The notes under the pieces: generated by a model
Databases searched by the model: none
What the model was told of the DNA's origin: nothing
What the model saw: only the letters and a program-made list of their open reading frames with translations
Translations under genes and position numbers: made by a program
Shown: piece by piece, positions 34,323 through 42,208 of the stretch
Position numbering within the stretch: position 1 is the first letter of the stretch
Layout of the letters: every line of letters starts with the position of its first letter
Assembly (NCBI GenBank): GCA_021827865.1
Contig: JAKAUC010000009.1
Coordinates: forward strand, 434,001 to 498,000
From: an archaeon
GTDB taxonomy: Archaea; Thermoproteota; Nitrososphaeria; Nitrososphaerales; Gagatemarchaeaceae
DNA length: 64,000 nt
Reading direction: 5' to 3'

Positions 34323-35324
34323 TTGGCCGGGGACTTCGAAGTCGTGAAGGCGGGTCACATCGAACTCCTGGTGACTGACCTCGATGCCGCGAAGAGGTTC
34401 TACGTCGACACCCTGGGGCTCGTCGTCACCGAGTCGGATGACGGGCACCTGTACCTCAGAGGGCTCGAAGACAGGCACCACCACTCCATCACCCTGACGA
34501 AATCGGACGCGCCCGGGGTCGACCACTTCGCGTTCAGGGTGGCCGACGAGGCCGGGCTCGACGCGTTGGAGGAGGTCGCACAGAGTAGAGGGTGGTTCTC
34601 CCGCTGGAAGAAGGCGGGTGAGGAGAAGGGAGTCGGGAGGGCGCTCCTGGTCGAGGATGGGTTCGGGTTCCCGGTCGAGTTCTACTCTGAGGCGGAGCCT
34701 CGGGAGTGGCTCCTACAGAAGTTCCAGCACTACAGAGGCGCGAAGGTCATGCGCCTCGACCACTTCAACATCATGCTCCCGGACGTCACGGCGGCGTACG
34801 ATTGGTACGTCAGGGGGCTGGGCTTCGGCTGCACGGAGCTGACGGAGACCGAGGGGGCGAAGCCGGACCTATGGGCAGCCTGGCTGAGGAGGAAACACAC
34901 GTGCCACGACATGGCGCTCACCACCGGAAAGGGGCCGAGGGTCCACCACGCCGGGCTGACGGTCGCGGACAGGGCGTCGATAATGGACGCGGCGGACGTC
35001 CTGGCGGCCAACGGATATGTGAAGAACGTCGAGAGGGGGCCCGGGAGGCACGGCATATCGAACGCGTTCTTCCTGTACCTCAGAGACCCCGACGGAAACC
35101 GGATAGAGCTGTACACCGGGGACTATGTCAGCGCCGACCCCGACTGGGTCCCCATCAGGTGGAAGCTGAACGACCCCCAGAGGCAGACCTTCTGGGGAGC
35201 GCCGACCCCGCAGAGCTGGTTCGACGAAGCGATGGCGGTGCGCTCCCCCAGGACCGGGGAGTTCGCCCAAGTGTCCGGCCCCAAGATCAAAGACAGGCCC
35301 GACTACCTGCTCGGAGCGGTGTAG
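34323..35324 (+). CDS. hpaD: Extradiol dioxygenase, homoprotocatechuate 2,3-dioxygenase type
   Basis: Opens the catechol ring next to the hydroxyls using Fe(II). The 333-residue protein has two vicinal-oxygen-chelate halves; the C-terminal half gives the metal triad His147 (RLDHFNIM), His209 (RVHHAGLT) and Glu262 (RIELYTGDY), in the spacing of the type I extradiol enzymes. The C-terminal extension with TPQSWFDEAMAV is also typical of HPCD-like proteins. TTG start 5 nt after the hpaB stop implies one transcript. It abuts the convergent flavin-reductase gene with no gap. Confidence 0.92.
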   Translation: MAGDFEVVKAGHIELLVTDLDAAKRFYVDTLGLVVTESDDGHLYLRGLEDRHHHSITLTKSDAPGVDHFAFRVADEAGLDALEEVAQSRGWFSRWKKAGEEKGVGRALLVEDGFGFPVEFYSEAEPREWLLQKFQHYRGAKVMRLDHFNIMLPDVTAAYDWYVRGLGFGCTELTETEGAKPDLWAAWLRRKHTCHDMALTTGKGPRVHHAGLTVADRASIMDAADVLAANGYVKNVERGPGRHGISNAFFLYLRDPDGNRIELYTGDYVSADPDWVPIRWKLNDPQRQTFWGAPTPQSWFDEAMAVRSPRTGEFAQVSGPKIKDRPDYLLGAV

Positions 35325-35846
35325 CTACCAGACTATGTCCGATGGGGGGGCGGGCGATTCCCCGCGCTCCGTGGTCGTGTACAGTTGGGAGTAGTAGAGG
35401 AGAGGTCGCTTCGGAAGGAAGGCGCTGGCGGCAACCACCTCCCCCACGACGATGGAGTGATCCCCGGCGTCGTAGGCCCTCCATGAGCGGCACTCGATGG
35501 CGGCCCTCACCCCGGAGATGATGGGCGAACCGGTCACCCCCCGGGTGTGCTTCACGCCTTCGAACCTGTCCTTGGCCTTCGTCCTCCCCGCGAAGCGGTC
35601 GGATATGGTCTTCTGGTCGTCGGCGAGGAAGTTGATCGCATAGCGGTCGGCCTTGCTGAAGAAGTCGTGCTGGGAGGAGTTCTTCGCTACGCAGAACAGG
35701 ACGAGGGGGGGCGCCAGCGAGACGCTGGTGAAGGAGCTCACGGTCAGCCCCCTGGGGCCGTCGGGACCCTGGACCGTCACCACCGTGACCCCCTGGGGAT
35801 AGACCCTCATCGCCTGCTTAAGGCTAGACTGGATGTCTTCGCTCAA
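35325..35846 (-). CDS. Flavin reductase domain protein (HpaC-like)
   Basis: A 173-residue flavin reductase of the split-barrel family: MRVYPQGVTVVTV, GPRGLTVSSFTSVSLAPPLVLFCVAKNSS (flavin binding) and GDHSIVVGEVVAA. It would supply reduced FAD to HpaB. TTG start at 35846, with a minus-strand TATA-like ACGTTTTAAAC about 35-45 nt upstream. It is on the opposite strand from hpaB-hpaD and ends exactly where hpaD ends, so it is co-located but separately transcribed. Confidence 0.9.
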   Translation of the reverse strand: MSEDIQSSLKQAMRVYPQGVTVVTVQGPDGPRGLTVSSFTSVSLAPPLVLFCVAKNSSQHDFFSKADRYAINFLADDQKTISDRFAGRTKAKDRFEGVKHTRGVTGSPIISGVRAAIECRSWRAYDAGDHSIVVGEVVAASAFLPKRPLLYYSQLYTTTERGESPAPPSDIVW

Positions 35847-35915
35847 GTACGGCAGATCCTCGAGGTCGCGAAGACAGGTTCTGTTTAAAACGTTGTGAGG
35901 GACCGAGGGCGCCCA

Positions 35916-36326
35916 ATGGGCATGAAGGGCACGAAGAGAGCCACCCGGCGCAGGATGAGGGTCCCCAGGTCGTTCTGGGAGAGGGCGCTGTACTCATTCG
36001 CGGTGATAGCCGCGATGGTGGCGATAGGGTCGGTGGTCATGCACGTCATCCAGGGGTGGAGCTACCTCGACTCTTTCTACTTCACCAGCTTCATAGCGAC
36101 AGGCCAGGGGCCCCCCGCGAACCTTTACCCGACCTCAGCCGTCGGGAAGATATTCGCGTCCATACTCGCATTTGTCTCGGTGGGGACGGTGGTCACGGCG
36201 TTGCTCTTCCTGTTCGGGCCGTTCATGGGGACCGTCCTGAGGCTGAGCGAGGAGAAGATGGAAGAGCTCGAGAAGGAAGCAGAAAGGGAGTTCAGAGAGC
36301 AGGGAGCGCCGCGGTCGGACGAATAG
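35916..36326 (+). CDS. Two-helix pore-domain (ion channel-like) protein with altered filter
   Basis: A 136-residue membrane protein built like a single K+-channel pore domain: basic N-terminus, helix 1 (ALYSFAVIAAMVAIGSVVM), pore helix with WSYLDSFYFTSF, a filter-position loop, helix 2 (IFASILAFVSVGTVVTALLFLF) and an acidic, helical tail. Where K+ channels read TVGYGD this reads IATGQGPP, so the potassium signature is lost while PTSAVGKIF after it matches channels. It may pass another ion or have lost conduction. ATG 35916 lies about 30 nt after TTTAAAAC. Confidence 0.7.
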   Translation: MGMKGTKRATRRRMRVPRSFWERALYSFAVIAAMVAIGSVVMHVIQGWSYLDSFYFTSFIATGQGPPANLYPTSAVGKIFASILAFVSVGTVVTALLFLFGPFMGTVLRLSEEKMEELEKEAEREFREQGAPRSDE

Positions 36327-36382
36327 GACCATGCTGCAACCTTAAGAGGCACCGCTTACTCTAAGAACAGAGGGCATCCAAT

Positions 36383-36766
36383 ATGCGGTCCGACAACGCC
36401 GAGAGGCCGTATCAGGGGGGGCGCTGGCTGGGATGGGCGGTCTTCGCGCTGTTGCTCATAGCGGTCGTCGCATTCTTCGGCACGATGTTCGGCAGCGGGT
36501 ACGGCATGCCCATGACGTTCCCAGGCTACCCGTTCTACGGGTGGTACTTCTTCCCCTTCGGCTTCGTATTCTTCGTCATCTTCGCCGTCCTCATCTTCAG
36601 GATGGTCTTCTGGGGTTTCGGAGGCGGTGGTTGGAGCCGGAGGCATTGGTACGCTGGCCGCTATGGGTACGGGGACGCGCGAGAGATACTCCGCCAGAGG
36701 TACGCCAGAGGCGAGATAGCGAAGGAACAGTTCGACCAGATGATGAAGGATCTGGAGCAGCACTGA
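36383..36766 (+). CDS. Membrane protein with C-terminal SHOCT domain
   Basis: A 127-residue protein: a first helix (about 16-35), a Gly/Tyr/Phe/Pro-rich loop (GSGYGMPMTFPGYPFYG), a second aromatic-rich helix (FFPFGFVFFVIFAVLIF) and a cytosolic SHOCT motif at the end (AREILRQRYARGEIAKEQFDQMMKDL). SHOCT is a short oligomerisation domain; function unknown. ATG 36383. Lies 56 bp after the channel-like gene, possibly co-transcribed. Confidence 0.75.
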   Translation: MRSDNAERPYQGGRWLGWAVFALLLIAVVAFFGTMFGSGYGMPMTFPGYPFYGWYFFPFGFVFFVIFAVLIFRMVFWGFGGGGWSRRHWYAGRYGYGDAREILRQRYARGEIAKEQFDQMMKDLEQH

Positions 36767-36822
36767 GCCGGGCCCCTCGCTTACCCCGAACCGATTTATC
36801 GCCCCCGGGGCTCCCCCAGCCC

Positions 36823-37350
36823 ATGGACGCGACTGTCGTCAGGCGCGGTCGAAGGTCGGACGCTGATGGGTTCATCGAGCTCGTCCTGGCCCTCGCCAGG
36901 TTCGAGAAGCTCGACCCGCCAACCCCCATTGCGACGAGAAGGCTCCTCGACGACATCTTTCGGAGGAAAAAGATCAACCTGTTCGTCGCCTCTCGCGGGA
37001 GGAGGCTGGTTGGATACGCGCTGTACTTCTACAGCTATTCATCCTTCCTGGCCAAGCCCACCCTCTATCTCGAAGACCTTTTCGTGTCGGAAGGATCGCG
37101 AGGGGGAGGCGTCGGGATGGCGCTGTTGAGGCGGTGCGTGGAAGAAGCCCGTGCCAAGGGCTGCGGCCGGATGGAATGGGCCGTGCTCACATGGAACGAG
37201 AAGGCGCTGAGGTTCTATGAGAGCCTCGGAGCGAAGCGCATGGACGACTGGTACCTCTACCGCCTCGACGAGCGGTCTTTGCGGGCGCTCAGCGCAAGAG
37301 CGCCGGGGCCGGCGCGGCACGGACTCGCCAAGGCGCGACCAACGCGGTGA
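36823..37350 (+). CDS. GNAT-family N-acetyltransferase (diamine acetyltransferase-like)
   Basis: A 175-residue GNAT: VRRGRRSDADGFIELVLALARFEK, YALYFYSYSSFLAKPTLYLEDLFVSEGSRGGGVGMALLRRC and VLTWNEKALRFYESLGA. The LYLEDLFV...RGGGVG arrangement with a preceding Tyr/Phe-rich strand is typical of spermidine/spermine and thialysine acetyltransferases, so a polyamine or amino-acid amine is a reasonable guess. ATG 36823 lies 27 nt after GATTTATC. Confidence 0.84.
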   Translation: MDATVVRRGRRSDADGFIELVLALARFEKLDPPTPIATRRLLDDIFRRKKINLFVASRGRRLVGYALYFYSYSSFLAKPTLYLEDLFVSEGSRGGGVGMALLRRCVEEARAKGCGRMEWAVLTWNEKALRFYESLGAKRMDDWYLYRLDERSLRALSARAPGPARHGLAKARPTR

Positions 37351-37376
37351 GACGACCCTCTGACGGTGCGGCCGCT

Positions 37377-37538
37377 TCACTGGTAAGGGGATAGCTCATA
37401 CCGCTTCGGAAGCTCGTTGGTCTCCGTCTGGGCCGCTGTCGAAGCCTGAGTGGTCGGAGGAGCGGCCTTGGATTTGTTCTCTGTCTTCTTGGACGGCTTC
37501 CGCCTGGCGGCTTTCTTGGACTTCGCTTTCCCTGGCAT
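37377..37538 (-). CDS. Small Lys/Arg-rich protein (53 residues)
   Basis: A short basic protein: the first 25 residues are almost half Lys/Arg (MPGKAKSKKAARRKPSKKT), followed by a Thr/Ala/Gln-rich segment and a C-terminus ending ELPKRYELSPYQ. ATG 37538 is about 30 nt from a TATA-like TTTCTATAAC, which supports expression. No family recognised; nucleic-acid or ribosome association is a guess from charge alone. It sits beside a zinc-ribbon gene on the same strand. Confidence 0.55.
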   Translation of the reverse strand: MPGKAKSKKAARRKPSKKTENKSKAAPPTTQASTAAQTETNELPKRYELSPYQ

Positions 37539-37586
37539 GCTCCGGCAGGGTGGTAGCGGCTCTAGTTATAGAAATCGGCCCGCCGG

Positions 37587-37784
37587 TCAACGCAGGTAGG
37601 CAGGGGTGCCGTCGTCCATGGGGTATGGTTGGAGCTCCTCCCTCGTCAACTGGGGGCTCGCCCTCACCTTTCCGCACTTCAGGCACTCGCACGTCAGCAC
37701 CAAGCCGTTCCAAATCTGGACATAGTGCTCAGTCTTCAGCCTGCACCCCTGGCAGTTCAGCTTCAGTATTTGCTGGAGGAGCAA
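37587..37784 (-). CDS. Small zinc-ribbon protein
   Basis: A 65-residue protein with two Cys pairs, LNCQGCRLKT and LTCECLKCGKV, a zinc-ribbon layout, then a short tail (PQLTREELQPYPMDDGTPAYLR). No catalytic motif. Start taken as TTG 37784. Possibly a nucleic-acid or protein adaptor; the Lys-rich small protein follows 48 bp downstream on the same strand. Confidence 0.6.
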   Translation of the reverse strand: MLLQQILKLNCQGCRLKTEHYVQIWNGLVLTCECLKCGKVRASPQLTREELQPYPMDDGTPAYLR

Positions 37785-37897
37785 CCCGTCTCCCCGCCCT
37801 CGCGCTCGCAGAGGCTCCGGGCTCTCTTACGCCTTTCTGCGGACAGCGGGGGAAAGAGAGTTAGGCCTATTAAGCGGCGCAGGTGCCTTTCACCAGC

Positions 37898-38497
37898 TTG
37901 ACCGAAGCCCCAGACGACAGAAAGCTCCCTCACTTCGCGACGGACAATCTCGTCCGCCGCATCTTCTCCCCCCCGAAGAGGTTACTCTCAAAGTACGTCT
38001 CTTCAGGGAGCTCGGTTGCCGATTTGGGCTGTGGGCCGGGCTACTTCACCATCCCCATGGCCGAGCTGACGGGGCCGGGCGGGAAGGTCTACGCGGTCGA
38101 CTTCGACGCCGGCGCGGTCGAGGAGGTCGCCAGGAAGGCCGGGGCGAGAGGGTTCGACAGGGTCGTCGAGGCGCGGGCCGGGTCTGCCGCTGAGGCCGAC
38201 TTCATCCCCGACGGGTCGGTGGACTTCGTCTTCGCCCACGGCCTCCTCTGCTGCATGAAGGACCACTCGGGCGCCCTGAGCCAGATCAGGCGGATGCTGA
38301 AGAAAGACGGGCTCGCCTACCTTAGCGTGACGAAGTTCGGGAGGAAGAAGGACCCGAGGACGGTGACCGCCGAAGAGTGGGAGTGCATGCTGAAGGGGTT
38401 CCGAGTCAGAGGCTCAGGGGGCGGACTACTCACCAGGTGGGCCCTGGTCTCGTGCGACGGGGAATCCCAGGGCACCGAACTGGAGACCCCCACCTAG
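37898..38497 (+). CDS. Class I SAM-dependent methyltransferase
   Basis: A 199-residue methyltransferase of the Methyltransf_11/25 type: SVADLGCGPGYFTIPMAELTG (SAM motif I), VYAVDFDAGAVEEV (acidic residue binding the ribose), PDGSVDFVFAHGLLCCM (motif IV region) and MLKKDGLAYLSVTKF. Substrate not evident. TTG 37898 lies about 28 nt after CCTATTAAGC; GTG 37883 is the alternative start. Confidence 0.83.
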   Translation: MTEAPDDRKLPHFATDNLVRRIFSPPKRLLSKYVSSGSSVADLGCGPGYFTIPMAELTGPGGKVYAVDFDAGAVEEVARKAGARGFDRVVEARAGSAAEADFIPDGSVDFVFAHGLLCCMKDHSGALSQIRRMLKKDGLAYLSVTKFGRKKDPRTVTAEEWECMLKGFRVRGSGGGLLTRWALVSCDGESQGTELETPT

Positions 38498-38634
38498 ATC
38501 GGGACGCGCCGGAGGTGGACGGGGCCAAACTCCGGAGGCACCGCTGGCGGTGCCGGGGGACGAAGAGCGTCCGAGCCGTGGCGCCAATCCAAGCACCGTC
38601 ACGAAGCTCGCCCGCTGAGCCCGTCCCCGATTCC

Positions 38635-39294
38635 TTATCGAGCGATGCCGTCGTTCGACGGCAACGCAGTCAGATACCCGCCGAAGCCGATGGCCCAGAG
38701 GACGAAGGGGTAGACGATCAGGCGCTCGGTCAGCCCTTCGAGCGTGGCCCCGCTCGTGACGAACACCAGTATGAAGACCAGCGTGAGCAATCCGAGCACC
38801 AATGAGAAGTAGCGGAAGGGCGCCTTGGTCAGCCTGAAGGCGTAGACAGCCGAGATTCCTCCGAAGAGGAAAGTGACCATGGCGCCCAGACCGTGGACCC
38901 CTGCGGCCCCGAGGGCCGAATTTTCCTGGAAAAGGGCGACGATCATCGCCCCTATCCCGGGAAGGAGGTAAAGGACCCCGACCAGGTTGGCTCGCTTACC
39001 GACGGCGGTCGACCGAAAGCTATTCTCGGTGTAGAACAGGAGATAGGAGGCCAGAAGCAGGAGCACCCCGCTCAGGAAGAGCATCCCGTCCCAGAGGAGG
39101 AAGGTGTTGGTCCCAAGCGCGCCAAGGTCGCTGAGGACGTTGGACCCGACGTTGTAGTTTGGATAGATTCCCTCGGCGACCGTGTTGAGCAGGAAGAATA
39201 CCAGGCCGCCCAGAAGGAGCAGTGACCCCGCTGTCTTTACTCTCAGATCATTCCCTTTCGTCTGAGACTGATGACCGCCGCCGGCCGCGCTCAC
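38635..39294 (-). CDS. DUF998 family membrane protein
   Basis: A 219-residue protein with six predicted helices. The first loop has YPNYNVGSNVLSDLGA, the conserved stretch of DUF998 proteins, which are common in archaea and have no known function. GTG start at 39294, about 26 nt after a TATA-like GTTTAAAATC. Likely monocistronic. Confidence 0.78.
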   Translation of the reverse strand: MSAAGGGHQSQTKGNDLRVKTAGSLLLLGGLVFFLLNTVAEGIYPNYNVGSNVLSDLGALGTNTFLLWDGMLFLSGVLLLLASYLLFYTENSFRSTAVGKRANLVGVLYLLPGIGAMIVALFQENSALGAAGVHGLGAMVTFLFGGISAVYAFRLTKAPFRYFSLVLGLLTLVFILVFVTSGATLEGLTERLIVYPFVLWAIGFGGYLTALPSNDGIAR

Positions 39295-39480
39295 TTCGCC
39301 GTCTCCCGACCCCGCGATTTTAAACTCATGCCCCTCCTCCTACTTGCGGTTGGCTGCGCCCGTCTGGATAGACCGGTCTGAGGGCAGGAGGGGCTGCGGT
39401 CGCGTATTCGAGCATGGAGGTTGACTCCCCTCCCCGAAGGACTTACAAACACACAAAGTCAAGCTCCTGAAGAAGGACCC

Positions 39481-42129
39481 GTGCGCAACGTAGTGCTGTT
39501 CAAAGACGCGCTCGGGGCGGACAAGTTCCTCCTCGGCGGAAAGGGATACGGCCTGGTGGAGATGACGTCCCTCGGTCTCCCCGTCCCTCCAGGGTTCACC
39601 ATCACGACTGATGTCTGCAAGGCGTACTACGCCAACGGGGGGAAGGTCCCCGAAGGACTCTTCGGCGAGGTCCGGGCCAAGGTAGCCGAGGTCGAGGAGC
39701 AGACTGGGAAGACCTTCGGGGGGGAAGAGAAGCCGCTGCTCTTCTCTGTCAGGTCGGGGGCCCCGTTCTCCATGCCCGGGATGATGGACACGATTCTCAA
39801 CCTCGGGCTGAATGACGTCACGGCGAAGAGGATGGCTGAGATCACGAAGAACGAGAGGTTCGCCTACGACTCCTACAGGAGGCTCATCCAGATGTTCGGC
39901 AAGATCGCCATGGGGGCAGACGCCGGGTCGTTCGAGAAGGTCCTCGAAGCGCGAAGGAAGGCCGCCGGGGCCAAGATGGACATCGACCTCTCCCCCCAGG
40001 AGCTGAGAGGGGTCGCCGACGAATTCAAGAGGATCATCAAGGAGGAGACTGGGAAGGAGTTCCCCCAGGACCCCTACGTCCAGCTCGAGATGGCGGTGGT
40101 GGCGGTGCTCGGCTCGTGGAACAACGAGAGGGCGAAGGAGTACAGGAAGTTCTACAGCATCCCCGACGACCTCGGGACGGCTGTGAACATCCAGACCATG
40201 GTCTTCGGGAACTTCGGGGAGAACTCCGGCTCCGGGGTCGGGTTCACCCGGAACCCCTCGACCGGCGAGAAGAAGCTCTTCGGCGAATACCTCCCCAACT
40301 CGCAGGGGGAGGACGTGGTGGCCGGGATACGGACCCCGGTGGGCATCGATGGGATGCACCCGGCGCTGAAGGGCCGGCTGCAGGACGTGGCGAACCGGCT
40401 CGAGGCGCACTTCAAGGACATGCAGGACTTTGAGTTCACAGTCGAGGACGGGAAGCTCTACACCCTCCAGACGAGGAACGGGAAGAGGACCGCCCAGGCC
40501 GCCGTGAAGGTGGCGGTGGACATGGCGAAGGAGGGGCTGATCACCCCCAGCGAGTCGGTGGCGAGGGTCGAGCCGGAGCAGCTCGAGGCCCTCCTCCACC
40601 GTAGGCTGGACCCCAGCTCCAAGGACAGGCCCGTGGCCAAGGGGCTGGACGCTTCTCCGGGGGCCGCATCTGGGATGGTCGTCTTCGACACCGAGGAGGC
40701 CGCCTCCCTGGGCGGCTCCCAGAAGGTGATACTAGTCAGGCCGGAGACTACCCCCGAGGACATCAAAGGGCTCATAGCATCGCAGGGGGTCCTGACGATG
40801 CGAGGCGGAATGACGAGTCACGCCGCGGTGGTCGCAAGAGGCATGGGGAAGCCCGCCGTCGTAGGGTGCAGCGAGATCGAGATCTCCATGGAAGGCGGCT
40901 TCTTCAAGACGAAGTCGGGGGAGAGGATAACCAAGGGGGAGACGATCACCATAGACGGGACGACGGGGTCGGTGTACAAGGGTGAGGTCAAGATGGTGGA
41001 CCCAGAGCCGACCCCGGAGCTGACCTCCCTCCTGCAGACCGCCGACGGGGTGAAGCGCCTGGGCGTCTGGGCGAACGCCGACACCCCAGAGGCGGCCGTA
41101 AAGGCGAGGGAGTTCGGCGCCGAGGGGATAGGGCTGTGCAGGACCGAGAGGATGTTCAACGACCCGAAGCGCCTCCCCATCGTGAGGGACATGATAATGA
41201 GCCTGGACGCCGAGGCCCGGAAGAGGCACCTCTACCGCCTGTTCCCGTTCCAGCTCTCTGACTTCAGGGGGATATTCGCGGCCATGGGGGGCAAGCCAGT
41301 GGTGGTGAGGCTCCTTGACCTGCCGCTCCACGAGTTCCTCCCTTCAGTGGAGGAGCTGCTCCTGGACATCCAGGAGATGAAGGAGCGTGGCGCGTCGAAG
41401 GAGGAGCTTGAGGGGACCGAGGCGATGCTCAACCGCGTCAGGCAGCTCTCGGAGCACAACCCCATGATCGGGCATCGTGGGTGCCGCCTCGCCATAACCT
41501 ACCCTGAGATATACGAGATGCAGGCGAAGGCCATCCTCCAGGCGGCCGTCGAGCTCGACCGCGAGAAGAAGGAGCGGGCGAAGGTGAAGATAATGCTCCC
41601 CCTGGTCTCCAGCGTCGAGGAGTTCAAGATCCTGAGGAAGGTGGTCGAGTCGGCCGCGGCCGCCGCGTTCAAGGAGTTGGGGACGGAGGTCGAGTACCAG
41701 GTGGGGACGATGATTGAGACCCCCAGGGCGGCGCTCACCGCGGGGGAGATAGCGGAGCACTCCGACTTCTTCTCGTTCGGCACCAACGACCTCACCCAGA
41801 CGACCTTCGGCTTCAGCAGGGACGACGTGGAAGCAAAGTTCATCCCAAAGTACCTGGAGATGGGCATATTCCAACGGAGCCCCTTCGACTCGGTGGACAC
41901 GGTGGGGGTCGGGCGGCTGGTTAAGCTGGCGGTCCAGGAGGGGAGGAAGTCCAACCCGGGGTTGGAGGTCGGCATCTGCGGGGAGCACGGCGGGGACCCC
42001 AAGAGCATAGCGTTCTTCGACGAGGCGGGGCTGGACTACGTCAGCTGCTCGGCCTTCAGGGTCCCTGTGGCTAGACTTGCGGCGGCCCACGCCGCGCTCT
42101 CTGAGAAGACCAAAGCGGTCACCGCGTAG
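39481..42129 (+). CDS. ppdK: Pyruvate, phosphate dikinase
   Basis: Interconverts pyruvate, ATP and phosphate with PEP, AMP and pyrophosphate. The 882 residues have the N-terminal ATP-grasp domain (KFLLGGKGYGLVEM, SVRSGAPFSMPGMMDTILNLG, FGNFGENSGSGVGFTRNP), the phosphohistidine domain (GGMTSHAAVVARGMGKP, catalytic His) and the PEP/pyruvate barrel (GIGLCRTERMF, GTMIETPRAAL, FSFGTNDLTQ, and GICGEHGGD with the active-site Cys). GTG 39481 lies about 35 nt after an ACTTACAAAC element; the open frame extends to 39421. In a heterotroph it can make PEP from pyruvate, fitting the malic enzyme at 21.4 kb and the pyruvate-yielding methylcitrate lyase at 53.5 kb. Confidence 0.96.
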   Translation: MRNVVLFKDALGADKFLLGGKGYGLVEMTSLGLPVPPGFTITTDVCKAYYANGGKVPEGLFGEVRAKVAEVEEQTGKTFGGEEKPLLFSVRSGAPFSMPGMMDTILNLGLNDVTAKRMAEITKNERFAYDSYRRLIQMFGKIAMGADAGSFEKVLEARRKAAGAKMDIDLSPQELRGVADEFKRIIKEETGKEFPQDPYVQLEMAVVAVLGSWNNERAKEYRKFYSIPDDLGTAVNIQTMVFGNFGENSGSGVGFTRNPSTGEKKLFGEYLPNSQGEDVVAGIRTPVGIDGMHPALKGRLQDVANRLEAHFKDMQDFEFTVEDGKLYTLQTRNGKRTAQAAVKVAVDMAKEGLITPSESVARVEPEQLEALLHRRLDPSSKDRPVAKGLDASPGAASGMVVFDTEEAASLGGSQKVILVRPETTPEDIKGLIASQGVLTMRGGMTSHAAVVARGMGKPAVVGCSEIEISMEGGFFKTKSGERITKGETITIDGTTGSVYKGEVKMVDPEPTPELTSLLQTADGVKRLGVWANADTPEAAVKAREFGAEGIGLCRTERMFNDPKRLPIVRDMIMSLDAEARKRHLYRLFPFQLSDFRGIFAAMGGKPVVVRLLDLPLHEFLPSVEELLLDIQEMKERGASKEELEGTEAMLNRVRQLSEHNPMIGHRGCRLAITYPEIYEMQAKAILQAAVELDREKKERAKVKIMLPLVSSVEEFKILRKVVESAAAAAFKELGTEVEYQVGTMIETPRAALTAGEIAEHSDFFSFGTNDLTQTTFGFSRDDVEAKFIPKYLEMGIFQRSPFDSVDTVGVGRLVKLAVQEGRKSNPGLEVGICGEHGGDPKSIAFFDEAGLDYVSCSAFRVPVARLAAAHAALSEKTKAVTA

Positions 42130-42208
42130 CCAGGGCGACTCTCCGGCCCGATTCCGCAGCCATCTCCTGGTGAGCAGGAGATATATCGATAGGACTCCTG
42201 GCTGAGAT

